NCBI GenBank assembly: GCA_029721435.1
Contig: CM056573.1
Span: 8,407,001 to 8,471,000, forward strand
DNA from: Gymnothorax reevesii
Taxonomy: Eukaryota > Chordata > Actinopteri > Anguilliformes > Muraenidae
Direction: 5' to 3'
DNA length: 64,000 nt
The notes under the pieces were generated by a model. That model was not told where the DNA came from and did not search any database. It saw nothing but the letters and a program-made list of their open reading frames with translations. The position numbers and the translations under genes were made by a program. Below, in pieces: positions 33,570 to 44,232 of this stretch (position 1 is its first letter; every line of letters begins with the position of its first letter).

Positions 33570-33850
33570 TGCACTACTCCTAAGATTTTGTCGCACTTAA
33601 TACACCCCTTCACCCTCTCCCTGACTGAAGGCTCCATTGAAAGTCACTGGAGTTGGGGGGGGGGAGAAACAGATATGAAAAGGGGCAAAATTTTCAAGTT
33701 TTGGAGCAGAATTGTGTGAAATCATGTCCTCAAATGAAAGCTGATAGGCTGTTCGCCCAGGCTGAATTAAAATATCAGATATTTAGAATTTAAAAATGTC
33801 AATTTTCTGTGCTTGCAGTAAAGTGTCCAAATACTTTTGACCATTGAGCG
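33570..33850. repeat. Possible Tc1-type MITE fragment
   Basis: Ends with GTGTCCAAATACTTTTGACC, a word I associate with common fish Tc1/mariner-type terminal repeats; a similar word (TGTCCAAATACTTTTCC) lies at 32210-32226. A run of 10 G lies near 33656. Boundaries are not defined. Confidence 0.3.
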
Positions 33851-36800
33851 CACGTGTTCACGCCTTCAGTCAGTGTTTGTAAAGTATCTTGGAAATGGTT
33901 TTACTTTGATTAAGACATTCAGGATAAAGAAGGTGAAGCTTAAAATGAGAAAGTATAATTGTGTTCTGAAGCTTATGAACTCTGTGTTAAATCCACTGCA
34001 GGATTTTACACCACCGTCGATGTAAGGGAACCTTTCACGTAAAGAACACGCAGATCCTACATAATCATGTCATAATTACATCTGCCAGCACTTTGTCTCA
34101 TTGTTAATACCACTGTACAGTAATTATTCCCACCCACCCCCCATAAAAATATAAATAAATAACATGCAAATCTCTACTGTGTAACACAATCCCTATCAGC
34201 AGAATTATCTCTGCAGAGGAGTTCGGTTGAATGAGTCCTCCCCTCCCCCGACACTGAATCGACTCAGTAGGCAGCCTTTATTCACCCTGCCCACACTGAA
34301 ACGTCTTAGTTTTACTTGGCTGCTGTCCAAAGACACTTAAACCCATTAAGGCTATTACTGAAATTATTTTTTTTCTCTCTTTTGAGAGCCGGGTAAATTT
34401 CACAGTTATCATCGCAGATTGGGTTAATTAAAGAATTCAGTGTGTCTTCCTGGCTGGGTTTTAATTGCTCCATTTGTCCGGGAGGACATACAGTGTATCC
34501 TTAGAACTGTAATGAGTACAAACGGCCAGATGAGGGCAGTGTTTCTCTACTCCTCTCAGATGGCGAACCGCAATGGGATCATAAACCATTTGTTTTGAGG
34601 GGGACGTCCTCATGCCTTATTTTTAGTTTACATCAAAATGCAGTCAATACTTATGGCAGAAACTGAAACATATACAGCAGACACTATAATCTGTGAATAC
34701 GCCCGGGTAGGCCAAAGACAAAATTTCGACAAAGTAGGATAGTAAAATTGGAATATTGTATAACCTGGTCTCAATGTTTGCGTAGTGGTTTTGAACAAGG
34801 GAATGCTGGAACTCTGGATATTGCACTGGAGAGGCAGAGACAGACACAGATTGAGTGGCAAGCTCATGTGTCTCATATTTAAATGTAATTTTCTTTCATG
34901 GGATGGCGGCCTGTGAGAGTGAAAGGATTATAAATGTTGTATGGACCCTTACAATATGACAGTACACACAGCGCACATCTCCTCACTGTAATGTACTTAA
35001 ATCCTTAAATTCTGAAATTTGACATTTATATTAATCACCGGACCTAACTGTAGGTGAGGTCTGGTATGTTTTATGAATGCTATGATTTCTGTTTTTTGGT
35101 AAACGTGCAAGTGTACCTAATTTGTGTTTGACTACTACTCCCATAATTCCTTTCCCCCTGTGGGTCTGGCACTTGGACAAATGGCTATGAGGCAGGCAAA
35201 GGCAGCGAGCCCTAGTGGAGAGAAGAGTGTATGGTTAAGCTGTCGTGAAATTTGATTAAAAGCCAGTTGATTAAATCTGAGGCACAATGACATTCAAGAC
35301 TTGAATTAGACCAACTGAAAAAACTTCCGCGAATGAACTTAGGCAAGTTTAGTCCCCCTAAATAAGTAAATATCATAGAAAAAGAAAGTTGTTGCTGAAG
35401 TCAGATCATATCTTACTTTTTTGATGACACAGATCTACTCGCTAATACTACTTATTAACCTAGAATGACCTCTCAATGTGATTCAATCAAAACGTGCTGG
35501 ATCAAGGTAATGACAATTTTGATTTGATCAATCATAAACATTTTCTTGAACTAATCTGACATCACAGTGCATTGACTTATTTCTTGAAGTACCAACATAC
35601 AGCAGAGGAGATTGTGCTTCTAAAAATAAGTAGATGATTAATTGAGAATAAGCTTCATCTCTTAATTTTCGTAGACTTAGCCAATCGTATTTGGGTCCAA
35701 GATAAACCAAATGAAAAAATCTGGCCTCAAATTTTTAGTAGATGGCATGTTGATAGCTGAGCATACAGCTCACTGAGTGTTTACCAAGATTAATAATGAG
35801 ATTGGCTTCATCACCAGAATTTCTAGATTCCTGGACACTGCGGTTTCAAAAACTCTGACATGATCCAAAATCCTGAGCCACTTTGATCATACCTCCACCA
35901 AGTTGTAATATGCTTTCACCAGCATTTGTTCGTTTGTTCATTAACTAATTTATGGGATATCTCAAAAAGTAATGGATGGATGTCAATTAAATTTTGTGTG
36001 CTGAGGAGGAAGTGAAGAAATTTCCAACTGATACTCTTGATCCAGGATCCAACAGAATTTCTTTGCACAGAAAGACAACACTGTCGCGTACCTGTGTAAC
36101 GTGATACTATCCCCCACGTCAACCATATGATTACTTCTTTGTACAAAAAACTTTATGCTATGATTATCCTGAATCCGACTTTCTCCGCCAAGGAATTTCA
36201 CGACAGCAGAGGTCATGCGCTCTCTCGGTTGACAAGTGCCTAAAGATTCCTCCTTAAAAGATAAAGTTCAAACTTCCCAAAAAAGTTGATCATTATACAA
36301 AACTGTATTTTCAAACTTTGTGCTAGCACTCACTAAATTCATCTTACTTAAAATCTGTAAATTGGCTTTGGGTTCAAGATAGAGTAAACCAAATTAAAAT
36401 GTTTGTGCACCAGATTATGGTTCTGTACCCATTTATCTTGGCACATATTTTCAACATAGAGATACCCATTCTTATGGGACAAGAGGGCACTCAACAGATA
36501 TTGTCCCTTTAATATTTAAGTCCTGCACAGGTAAGGAAATCATTCTGTCCTCTGCAGCCTTTCTGTGGAATGAACTTTCAAAAAAACCCTTTGAGAAAAC
36601 TAAGTAGCCGTTTCAAGCCTGTACTAAGTAAAAAGCACAGTCGAGGAACGATTAATCGAATAAAATAATTTTTTCAGGCCTTCAGAGTTGTATTTCTGAC
36701 GGCTTTTATTGCAGCAAGTGACTGTGTTGTACACTGTTTTCAATTATTTTTTATCGTATTGTGCCCTTATAGCAGGATACAATAAATTATATTGATGTGT

Positions 36801-37056
36801 ATTTTGAAAGAGATTGTTGGTGGAAATGAGGCAGTTTTTTGACTGAATAATATGTCAAAGTGCCTTGTGCTCCCCCTAATAATGGACCGCAATGGAAATG
36901 AGCTTTTTAGCTTTCTTCCATCTTCCGTGATAGTTTTTAATTTGCTAAATTATGCTAAATTATTCCATGTCAAATCACACAGATTCCAGAAATTTCTCCT
37001 GTGACATTTCTGAGATTTGACTGAAAAAATTCTTAAATTACTTTTTGACCCCAAAT
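33851..37056. other. Mostly non-coding DNA with a dispersed-repeat fragment
   Basis: Contains an octamer ATGCAAAT near 34164 and GGGTTAATTAAAG near 34422 in a mixed-composition block (34050-34520) that could be regulatory. The stretch 35925-36240 includes a phrase (GGATATCTCAAAAAGTAATG and GATGGATGTCAATTAAATTT) typical of a common fish interspersed repeat. No gene recognised. Confidence 0.35.
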
Positions 37057-37060
37057 AAAG

Positions 37061-37556
37061 TGTTATGGCCCCAATTTGTTATTACATTTATAACACAACA
37101 GCAACAGCAAGGGATGACAAACACAGTTTTAACAACTAAAACACATTTAATTTTTAACAAAGACAAAGACTAATAACAACCTACAACTAAAGACCAAGAT
37201 TGATAAATAAGAAAAAACAGAAATAATTACAGTCCCTTTTTGGTGGGGTGGCTTGGTGATGTCCTGGATGAAGAAAAATGCTCAAACACAGGCAAAGAAA
37301 TCCACAAAAGAAACGTCACAGGTCTTGAACAGAATGGCAGGTCTGGTCATCTTCTTGCAATTTCTCCTTCTACTTTACTGTCTCAGTTCTTTTCCTTATA
37401 TACTCTTTTGCAGACCCCACCCACATTTAGACCTCTTTTTTTTAACTTTCTGAGACTTGCCCCAGACATGTCCAGGACATGTCTAAACATGACTCCAGTC
37501 TGAGCTTAACAAAAAAAGGTAAATACTGCCATCTAGTGGCCTATATTCACATTACA
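37061..37556 (-). repeat. 3' LTR of the intact Gmr1-like element
   Basis: 496 bp, TG…CA. In element orientation a TATA-like box (GAGTATATA) lies in the first third. CCACTAGATGGCAG, near the start of the LTR in element orientation (37526-37539), resembles a CTCF core site. Confidence 0.95.
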
Positions 37557-37573
37557 CCTCCATTCCAAAAGGG
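37557..37573 (-). promoter_or_regulatory. Polypurine tract
   Basis: On the minus strand CCCTTTTGGAATGGAGG directly precedes the 3' LTR, the expected plus-strand DNA priming site. Confidence 0.7.
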
Positions 37574-37689
37574 AAAAATTTTGACTCATAAAGGCAAAAT
37601 TTTTCTTTTCAATACAAAATGGTAAAGTGAACACTTGTCTATATATACATATCATACAATATTCAAACACATGATATATATATACACAT

Positions 37690-40600
37690 TCAAACTCGGG
37701 ATAAGCAATCAGCAATTACATTGTCTGTACCCTTCACATGCTTAATTTCCAAGTCAAACTCCTGTAAAATCAAACTCCAATTCAACAATCTCCGATTCTT
37801 GTTTTTCATCTTACTCAAAAACATTAACGGATTGTGGTCAGTGTACACAATCATTGGCTTTTGTCCTGTACAAACATAAACCTCAAAGTGTTGTAAAGAA
37901 AGGACCAGAGCCAACAGTTCCTTCTCTATTGTGGAATAGTTCCTTTGGTGGCGATTGAACTTCCTGGAGAAGTATGCCACGGGATGCTCAATGTCATCAG
38001 AGTCACTTCTCTGTAGGAGCACAGATCCACAAGCTTGGTCGCTAGCATCGACCGCGATGGAGAACGGTTTGTTGAAGTCAGGAGATTTGAGCACGGGGAA
38101 GTGACACAGCAGAGACTTCAGGTGATCGAAGGCTCTCTGGCATGCATCATCCCAGGTGAACTTTACGCCTTTCTTCAGTTGGTTAGTTAGACTGAGAGCA
38201 ATCTCAGCAAAGTTCTTGCAGAACTTGCGGTAGTACCCGATCATTCCAAGGAAGCGGCGCAAAGCTTTTTTGTTGTCAGGAACTGGAAAGTCCATGATGG
38301 CTTGGACTTTAGCATTTATGGGTGCCACCTTACCCTGGCCTATGACGTAGCCAAGATAGGTGACAGTAGCACAACCAAAGTCACTCTTGCTCAGGTTAAC
38401 AGTCAGGTTAGCCTGGGTCAGGCGCTGGAACAACGTCTCTACATCTTTTAGATGTTCTTCCCAGGAGTCACTCCATGTGATCAGGTCATCGATGTACGCA
38501 CCCGTGTGTGGCAATCCGGCGATTGTAGACTGTATCATCCTTTGGAACGTGGCTGGGGCATTTTTCATGCCAAAGGGTAGGACTTCATACTGGTACAATC
38601 CAGATGGTGTGGCAAAAGCAGAGATGCTCTTGGCCCTCTCAGTTAAAGGCACACACCAATAACCCTTCAATAAATCAATCTTGGTCAGAAACTTTGCTTG
38701 CCCTACACTATCAATACAATCATCAATCCTAGGTATTGGAAACACATCAGTTCTAGTTACAGCATTGACTTTGCGATAATCTGTACAGAATCTAGTACTT
38801 CCATCAGGTTTTGGAACTAGCACACAGGGTGAACTCCAATCGGAGTTGGAGGGTCTGATAATATCATGTTTTAACATGTACTCAACCTCTTTCTCAGCAA
38901 TCTTTCTCTTTTCAGGATTCATCCGGTATGGATGCTGTTTTATTGATTTGGCATCACCAACATCTACATCATGAGAGGCTATAGTAACTCTCTTTGGAAC
39001 ATCAGGAAACAAATCCTCATATTTCTTGATCAACCTTTCAAACTGATCTCTCTGTGAGGGTTCTAAGTGCTGGAGTTTTACATCAAGATTTTGCAACACT
39101 TCAGTGTTTGACAATTTACATGAAAGAACTTCAGCTTTAATTCTTGGTTCATCATCTTGAAACTCCCCCTCATCTTCACACGTTTCGACCATTGGAGAAT
39201 CTGAAGTGACAGCTGCAACCCTAGCATTTCTGTCATGATAAGGCTTTAGCATGTTAATATGACACAATTGTTTTGGTTTTCTCCTATCTGGAGTCTTCAC
39301 AATGTAATTGAGATCATTGAGTTTTGTCAGAATTTCATAAGGACCATGAAATCTAGCCTGCAATGGATTGGACTGCAAGGGAAACAACACAAGGACCTTG
39401 TCTCCTGGTTTAAACTCACGGCTTCTAGCCTTATGATCATACCAAGTTTTCATTTTTTCCTGACTTGATTTCAAGTTCTCTTTGGCTAGGTCACAAGCTG
39501 CACGCAATCTTTCCTTGAACTTGCTAACATAGTCTAACAGACTGATTTGCGGCTCTTCCTCTTGCCATTGTTCACTCAATAATAGCAAAGGTCCTCTCAC
39601 TTCATGACCAAACACTAGCTCAAATGGACTGAATCCAGTAGACTCCTGCACTGCTTCTCTAGCTGCAAACAACAGCAAATGAACCCCTTCATCCCAGTCT
39701 TTCTCATGGTCATAACAATAAGTCCTCATCATTGTCTTGAGAGTGGAATGAAACCGCTCTAAGGCACCCTGACTTTCTGGATGATAGGCACGAGAAAGAA
39801 TCTGTTTTGCACCTAGTTCATACACAACCTGCTGAAACAATCCTGAAGTGAAATTGCTACCTTGGTCTGACTGAATTTCCCTGGGAAGACCAAACAACGT
39901 GAAGAACTTTATCAAAGCCTTCGAGATTGCAGTTGCCTTGATGTTACGTAGAGGTATGGCTTCGGGGAATCTGGTAGATGCACACATGATTGTCAACAAG
40001 TACTGATTTCCAGATCTAGTCTTGGGTAATGGACCAACGCAATCAACAATGACCCTAGAGAATGGCTCCCCAAATGCTGGGATAGGCTGCAATGGAGCTA
40101 CAGGTGGGTCTAACTGGTGTTTTCCAACTACCTGACAAGTGTGACAGGTTTTGCAAAAGTTGGAAACGTCTTTCCGAAGCCCAGGCCAAAAGAAGTGTTT
40201 CATGATCTTATCAACAGTCTTGTTAACACCAAGATGACCTCCTAAAGGTAAACTATGAGCCATTGTTAAGATCTCATTCCTATAGACCTTCGGAACAACA
40301 ATTTGCCTGACCACTGCCCAATCTGCATTGGCAGGGATATCAGGAGGGCGCCACTTCCGCATCAACACACCATCCTTGAGATAATACCCAACTGGAACTG
40401 CATCTATTTCTTTTTCAGGAAGGGCTCTCCTCTTTAGTACACCAATTTCAGGATCATTAGTTTGCTCCTCAATCAACCGCTTTCTGGACAGAGACAAGTC
40501 TCCAGACACATCAGAATCACCAGACCCATCCGGCTGGCTGAATAGAGAACTGATAAAAGTATCTGATAAGTCCTCAAACGGAGAAACCATAGTAGGCCAA

Positions 40601-42504
40601 TCAGAGTCATGAGGCGAACCACCTGAGTCCTGACTATTCAATGTACTGGACGGCACCACAACATCATCTTCTTTAGCCTTCTTGGCCATAGCACGAGTCA
40701 CTGCGCAAGAAGGATACAGAGATGGGTCCTCATCCCCATTTTCAGTGCTCGGCTGTGAAGTAAGATGTACAGGGGGAACTACTTTGCCCCCAGCCAGGTC
40801 ATTGCCTAGCAACAGAGAAACACCCTTTATAGGTAGACTTGACATAAGTCCCACCTTTACCTGTCCTGTAACTAAATCTGACTTCAAGAATATAGAGCGC
40901 AGGGGTACAGATACAGTCCTCCCTTCAATACCTTGTACAAGTATGAAATCCCCTGAAGCGGTCTCATCACGTAACTCCAAAGAGTCCATCAACAAAAGTG
41001 ACTGAGAAGCTCCGGTATCCCTTAGGATATATATGGGGACAGGAGTAGTATGCTCATTCAGAGCCACAAATCCCTCTGACACAAATGGAAGAAATTCCTC
41101 CCTCACAAAGTCAGCTGTATTAGGCTTTTTAGCCCCACAAGAAGCAGGCAATTTAGCAGATTGGTTATCCACTACAGGGGTTTCTAACCTTGTTTTCACA
41201 AAGGCATTTGGTTTGGTATCCTTTTCTTTTTCTTTCTTAGCTTTAAGGAACCAACAGTTAGTTGTAACATGACCAGATTTCTTGCAATAACTGCAAACTA
41301 GACCACTTCTGTCACTGTCAGCTTTCACACTTTGATCAGACCTGTTACTGGATTTCTGAGCACCATCACCAGATTTGTCTTTGTCTTTGGGTGAGGAATC
41401 TTGGGTATCACCGTAACCCTTTTTCTGAAATTGGGACCATTTATTGTTACTGCTAGACTGAAATTTGGACTTATGAGTGAGAACATATTCATCTGCAAAT
41501 TTGGCAGCTGATTGCAAATTCAGTGCTTGCTTCTCATTAAGGTAGGTCTTAACATCATCTTTAACACAGTTCTTGAATTCTTCAACTAACACCATCTCTT
41601 TTAGTGAGTTGAAATCATCCTTGACCTCCATAGAAGTACACCAGCGCTCAAAGCAAACCTGCTTTTCATTAGCAAATTCAACATAAGTCTGATTTTCAGA
41701 TTTCTTCAGACCTCTGAATTTCTGTCGGTAAGCCTCTGGAACCAACTCATAAGCTCTCATAATAACCTTTTTGACAATCTCATAATCAGAGGAATCATCT
41801 GCAGACAAAGCCGAATAGGCTTGTTGAGCTTTACCCTTGAGGACAGTTTGCAACATCAGAGGCCAGTGTTCCTTTGGCCACTGGCAACTCTTTGCTACCT
41901 TTTCAAAACATTGGAAATAGTTGTCAACATCCTTTTCCGAAAATGGAGGCACCAGTTTTACCTCCTGGCTAGCCCGAAATTTATTTTCAGTTGCAATTTT
42001 TATTTTTAGTTGCTCCATTTGGAGTCTTTCTTCTCTATCGAATTTCTCTAATTCAAAATCTCTCTGTCTTGCAAATTTTTCTAACTCAAATTCTCTTTGT
42101 TTTTCTTCTCTTGCTAATTTTTCTAACTCAAACTGCCTTTGTTTTTCTTTTTCTTCCCTCTCAAATTCTCTTTGTTTTTCTGTTTCCTCCCTTTCTTTTT
42201 CTCTTTCTTCCCTTTCTTTCTCTTTTTCCTCCCTTTCTTTTTCTCTTTCCTCCCTTTCAATCTCTAGCATTTTTAATTTAAGTTCCATTTCTATATTTGG
42301 ATTTTCCACTGGAAACTGTTCCAGATCTCCTGGTGCAAACACATTTTCATCAATGTAATATTCAACTATCTCTCTAGCCAGTCTTGCTTTTCGCATGGCT
42401 GGTTTTACCTCTGTCAGCTCCAACTGTCTGCAAATTTCTAGCAGTTCTGTCTTTTTAAAAGACTTCAAAACCCCTACGGTTGGTGATGCCAAGAAATCAT
42501 CCAT
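37690..42504 (-). CDS. gag-pol: Gmr1-like Gag-Pol polyprotein, single open frame
   Basis: 1604 residues from the ATG at 42504; the frame is open 11 codons further without an ATG. N-terminal SAP-like helix (about 10-45). Glu/Lys/Arg-rich coiled coil (about 75-180). Capsid region related to the SCAN domain (about 185-345). CCHC knuckle C404, C407, H412, C417. Retropepsin D496-T-G. Integrase zinc-binding region (about 748-790) and core D821, D880, E916, where the last spacing is the canonical 35 residues. Reverse transcriptase from about 1195 with YIDD at 1337-1340. RNase H with its first acidic residue at D1486. All catalytic residues I looked for are present. Gag and Pol share one frame, so no frameshift signal is needed; how Gag excess is achieved is unclear. 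Encodes RNA packaging, reverse transcription and integration. Confidence 0.95.
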   Translation of the reverse strand: MDDFLASPTVGVLKSFKKTELLEICRQLELTEVKPAMRKARLAREIVEYYIDENVFAPGDLEQFPVENPNIEMELKLKMLEIEREEREKEREEKEKEREEREKEREETEKQREFEREEKEKQRQFELEKLAREEKQREFELEKFARQRDFELEKFDREERLQMEQLKIKIATENKFRASQEVKLVPPFSEKDVDNYFQCFEKVAKSCQWPKEHWPLMLQTVLKGKAQQAYSALSADDSSDYEIVKKVIMRAYELVPEAYRQKFRGLKKSENQTYVEFANEKQVCFERWCTSMEVKDDFNSLKEMVLVEEFKNCVKDDVKTYLNEKQALNLQSAAKFADEYVLTHKSKFQSSSNNKWSQFQKKGYGDTQDSSPKDKDKSGDGAQKSSNRSDQSVKADSDRSGLVCSYCKKSGHVTTNCWFLKAKKEKEKDTKPNAFVKTRLETPVVDNQSAKLPASCGAKKPNTADFVREEFLPFVSEGFVALNEHTTPVPIYILRDTGASQSLLLMDSLELRDETASGDFILVQGIEGRTVSVPLRSIFLKSDLVTGQVKVGLMSSLPIKGVSLLLGNDLAGGKVVPPVHLTSQPSTENGDEDPSLYPSCAVTRAMAKKAKEDDVVVPSSTLNSQDSGGSPHDSDWPTMVSPFEDLSDTFISSLFSQPDGSGDSDVSGDLSLSRKRLIEEQTNDPEIGVLKRRALPEKEIDAVPVGYYLKDGVLMRKWRPPDIPANADWAVVRQIVVPKVYRNEILTMAHSLPLGGHLGVNKTVDKIMKHFFWPGLRKDVSNFCKTCHTCQVVGKHQLDPPVAPLQPIPAFGEPFSRVIVDCVGPLPKTRSGNQYLLTIMCASTRFPEAIPLRNIKATAISKALIKFFTLFGLPREIQSDQGSNFTSGLFQQVVYELGAKQILSRAYHPESQGALERFHSTLKTMMRTYCYDHEKDWDEGVHLLLFAAREAVQESTGFSPFELVFGHEVRGPLLLLSEQWQEEEPQISLLDYVSKFKERLRAACDLAKENLKSSQEKMKTWYDHKARSREFKPGDKVLVLFPLQSNPLQARFHGPYEILTKLNDLNYIVKTPDRRKPKQLCHINMLKPYHDRNARVAAVTSDSPMVETCEDEGEFQDDEPRIKAEVLSCKLSNTEVLQNLDVKLQHLEPSQRDQFERLIKKYEDLFPDVPKRVTIASHDVDVGDAKSIKQHPYRMNPEKRKIAEKEVEYMLKHDIIRPSNSDWSSPCVLVPKPDGSTRFCTDYRKVNAVTRTDVFPIPRIDDCIDSVGQAKFLTKIDLLKGYWCVPLTERAKSISAFATPSGLYQYEVLPFGMKNAPATFQRMIQSTIAGLPHTGAYIDDLITWSDSWEEHLKDVETLFQRLTQANLTVNLSKSDFGCATVTYLGYVIGQGKVAPINAKVQAIMDFPVPDNKKALRRFLGMIGYYRKFCKNFAEIALSLTNQLKKGVKFTWDDACQRAFDHLKSLLCHFPVLKSPDFNKPFSIAVDASDQACGSVLLQRSDSDDIEHPVAYFSRKFNRHQRNYSTIEKELLALVLSLQHFEVYVCTGQKPMIVYTDHNPLMFLSKMKNKNRRLLNWSLILQEFDLEIKHVKGTDNVIADCLSRV

Positions 42505-42596
42505 TGCTGTTGTCAATATATATCTAGAAAAATTCACAAAAACAATTTCACAATTTGGAATGTTAGATTTTCAATAAATTACTCACACAATGGTCT

Positions 42597-42617
42597 ATCC
42601 CGGACCTTGAGCCCCCA
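42597..42617 (-). promoter_or_regulatory. Primer binding site with 3-base insertion relative to tRNA-Pro
   Basis: On the minus strand TGGGGGCTC + AAG + GTCCGGGAT, three bases inside the 5' LTR. The two blocks together equal the tRNA-Pro complement used by many retroviruses, interrupted by AAG. Confidence 0.65.
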
Positions 42618-42620
42618 ATT

Positions 42621-43116
42621 TGTTATGGCCCCAATTTGTTATTACATTTATAACACAACAGCAACAGCAAGGGATGACAAACACAGTTTTAACAACTAAA
42701 ACACATTTAATTTTTAACAAAGACAAAGACTAATAACAACCTACAACTAAAGACCAAGATTGATAAATAAGAAAAAACAGAAATAATTACAGTCCCTTTT
42801 TGGTGGGGTGGCTTGGTGATGTCCTGGATGAAGAAAAATGCTCAAACACAGGCAAAGAAATCCACAAAAGAAACGTCACAGGTCTTGAACAGAATGGCAG
42901 GTCTGGTCATCTTCTTGCAATTTCTCCTTCTACTTTACTGTCTCAGTTCTTTTCCTTATATACTCTTTTGCAGACCCCACCCACATTTAGACCTCTTTTT
43001 TTTAACTTTCTGAGACTTGCCCCAGACATGTCCAGGACATGTCTAAACATGACTCCAGTCTGGGCTTAACAAAAAAAGGTAAATACTGCCATCTAGTGGC
43101 CTATATTCACATTACA
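42621..43116 (-). repeat. 5' LTR of the intact Gmr1-like element
   Basis: 496 bp partner of 37061-37556 with one mismatch. As the 5' LTR it should carry the promoter; a TATA-like box lies at about 42957-42965 on the minus strand. Confidence 0.95.
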
Positions 43117-43120
43117 AAAG

Positions 43121-44190
43121 GAATCCCAAATTTCAGGTTCATATTTCCAGTCATTTCGGAATTATGGCCCTGGGAAATGTGGGTGCAACGCCCACTTTTT
43201 TCCCTGCACTTAATTTGTAAACATATCTATAGACCCATAACTTCCCTTTTATATGAGCTACAGGGCTAAAAATTGGTAAAGGGGTCATCGATTGCTTACT
43301 GTCCTGGAACCGATGCTTGTAAATGGGATACTACTTTATTAATTACAATATTAACCCTTTAAAACTGGATTTTGTTTCATCTGATAATGATTTTTAGGAT
43401 ATTGGAGGGTCCAGGTAATTGAGATTTGTGTGTTTGAAGGCTTTTTGACTTCTTCATGAAATACGATAACATTACTGTCACTCTGATGTTTTTCAGCAAC
43501 ACCGGATCATTAGTGGGGTTATGGAGGGGCGGGGGTCCAAAAATGGGCACAGGACAAGTGGACCCTTCAGAACTCTCATTTCAGGCAATGATTTCACCAC
43601 GATTTGCTTTTAATATGACCAACTTACACTCCTGATCCAACTTTTGGGCCAATGAAAAGTTTGCTTGTCCAGCTCTCTCTGTGTGAACTGATTTTTTTGA
43701 AAATGGACCCAACTCTGATGAGCTCAGTATTGATGGTTTTGGTGGTTTAAATCACACCAAATAGAATAACAAATAAAACCTTATTCATTTTATCGGGGAG
43801 GAATTTCCATGATTTAGCTTGTTAACCCTTTAAGGCCATATTGGCATGCAGAAACTAAGTAAACCTCTGATTAGCTCCGTGTTTAGTTCTGGGGGTTGGA
43901 ATTGCAACAAATAATATTCTTAAAGATTTATTGATCATATCCCGGAGAAATGCCGTAAAATAAAAAAAATAATAAATAAAATTTACTGGTCATTAACCCT
44001 TTCAAGGCTGTAACAAGCGGGGGCCTACCATTTCAACTCAAATCCTGGAAATGAGGAGGATTTCTCAGGACAGCATTTTCACTAAAGTTGGCCAGTCAGT
44101 GTTTCTGCTGTTTCCAGCAGTTCAGTACTGTCTGATTCCTATTAGCCTGGACAGTACATCACCTGTGTTTATGACAATGATTGGTATGTA
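43121..44190. other. Non-coding stretch with recurring AACCCTTT phrase
   Basis: No gene. The phrase (T)TAACCCTTT(A/C)A recurs near 43351, 43824 and 43994, spaced irregularly, hinting at old repeat material. It continues across the retrotransposon insertion from before 37057. Confidence 0.35.
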
Positions 44191-44192
44191 GC

Positions 44193-44232
44193 AGATAGAT
44201 AGATAGATAGATAGATCTTTATTTATCCCCTC
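44193..44232. repeat. (GATA)n with a retroposon tail
   Basis: Six GATA units followed by TCTTTATTTATCCCCTCAGGGAAAT, a tail shared by many fish retroposons and similar to the fragment in the hAT intron (10822). Confidence 0.75.

Larger units (their letters stand above)
37061..43116 (-). mobile_element. Full-length, apparently intact Gmr1-like Ty3/gypsy retrotransposon
   Basis: 6,056 bp. Two 496-bp LTRs (37061-37556 and 42621-43116) differ at one position by eye (37503 against 43063). AAAG flanks both sides (37057-37060 and 43117-43120). The polypurine tract TTTTGGAATGGAGG adjoins the 3' LTR at 37557, and the primer binding site lies at 42597-42617. One uninterrupted reading frame spans gag through RNase H. 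Integrase precedes reverse transcriptase, the copia-like order described for Gmr1-type gypsy elements of deuterostomes. Near-identical LTRs and an open frame imply very recent insertion and possible activity. Confidence 0.96.

Noticed and set aside
41921..42358. Ser/Phe/Leu-rich open frames on the plus strand
   Set aside because: They are the antisense of the Glu/Lys/Arg-rich coiled coil of gag; composition explains the open frame.
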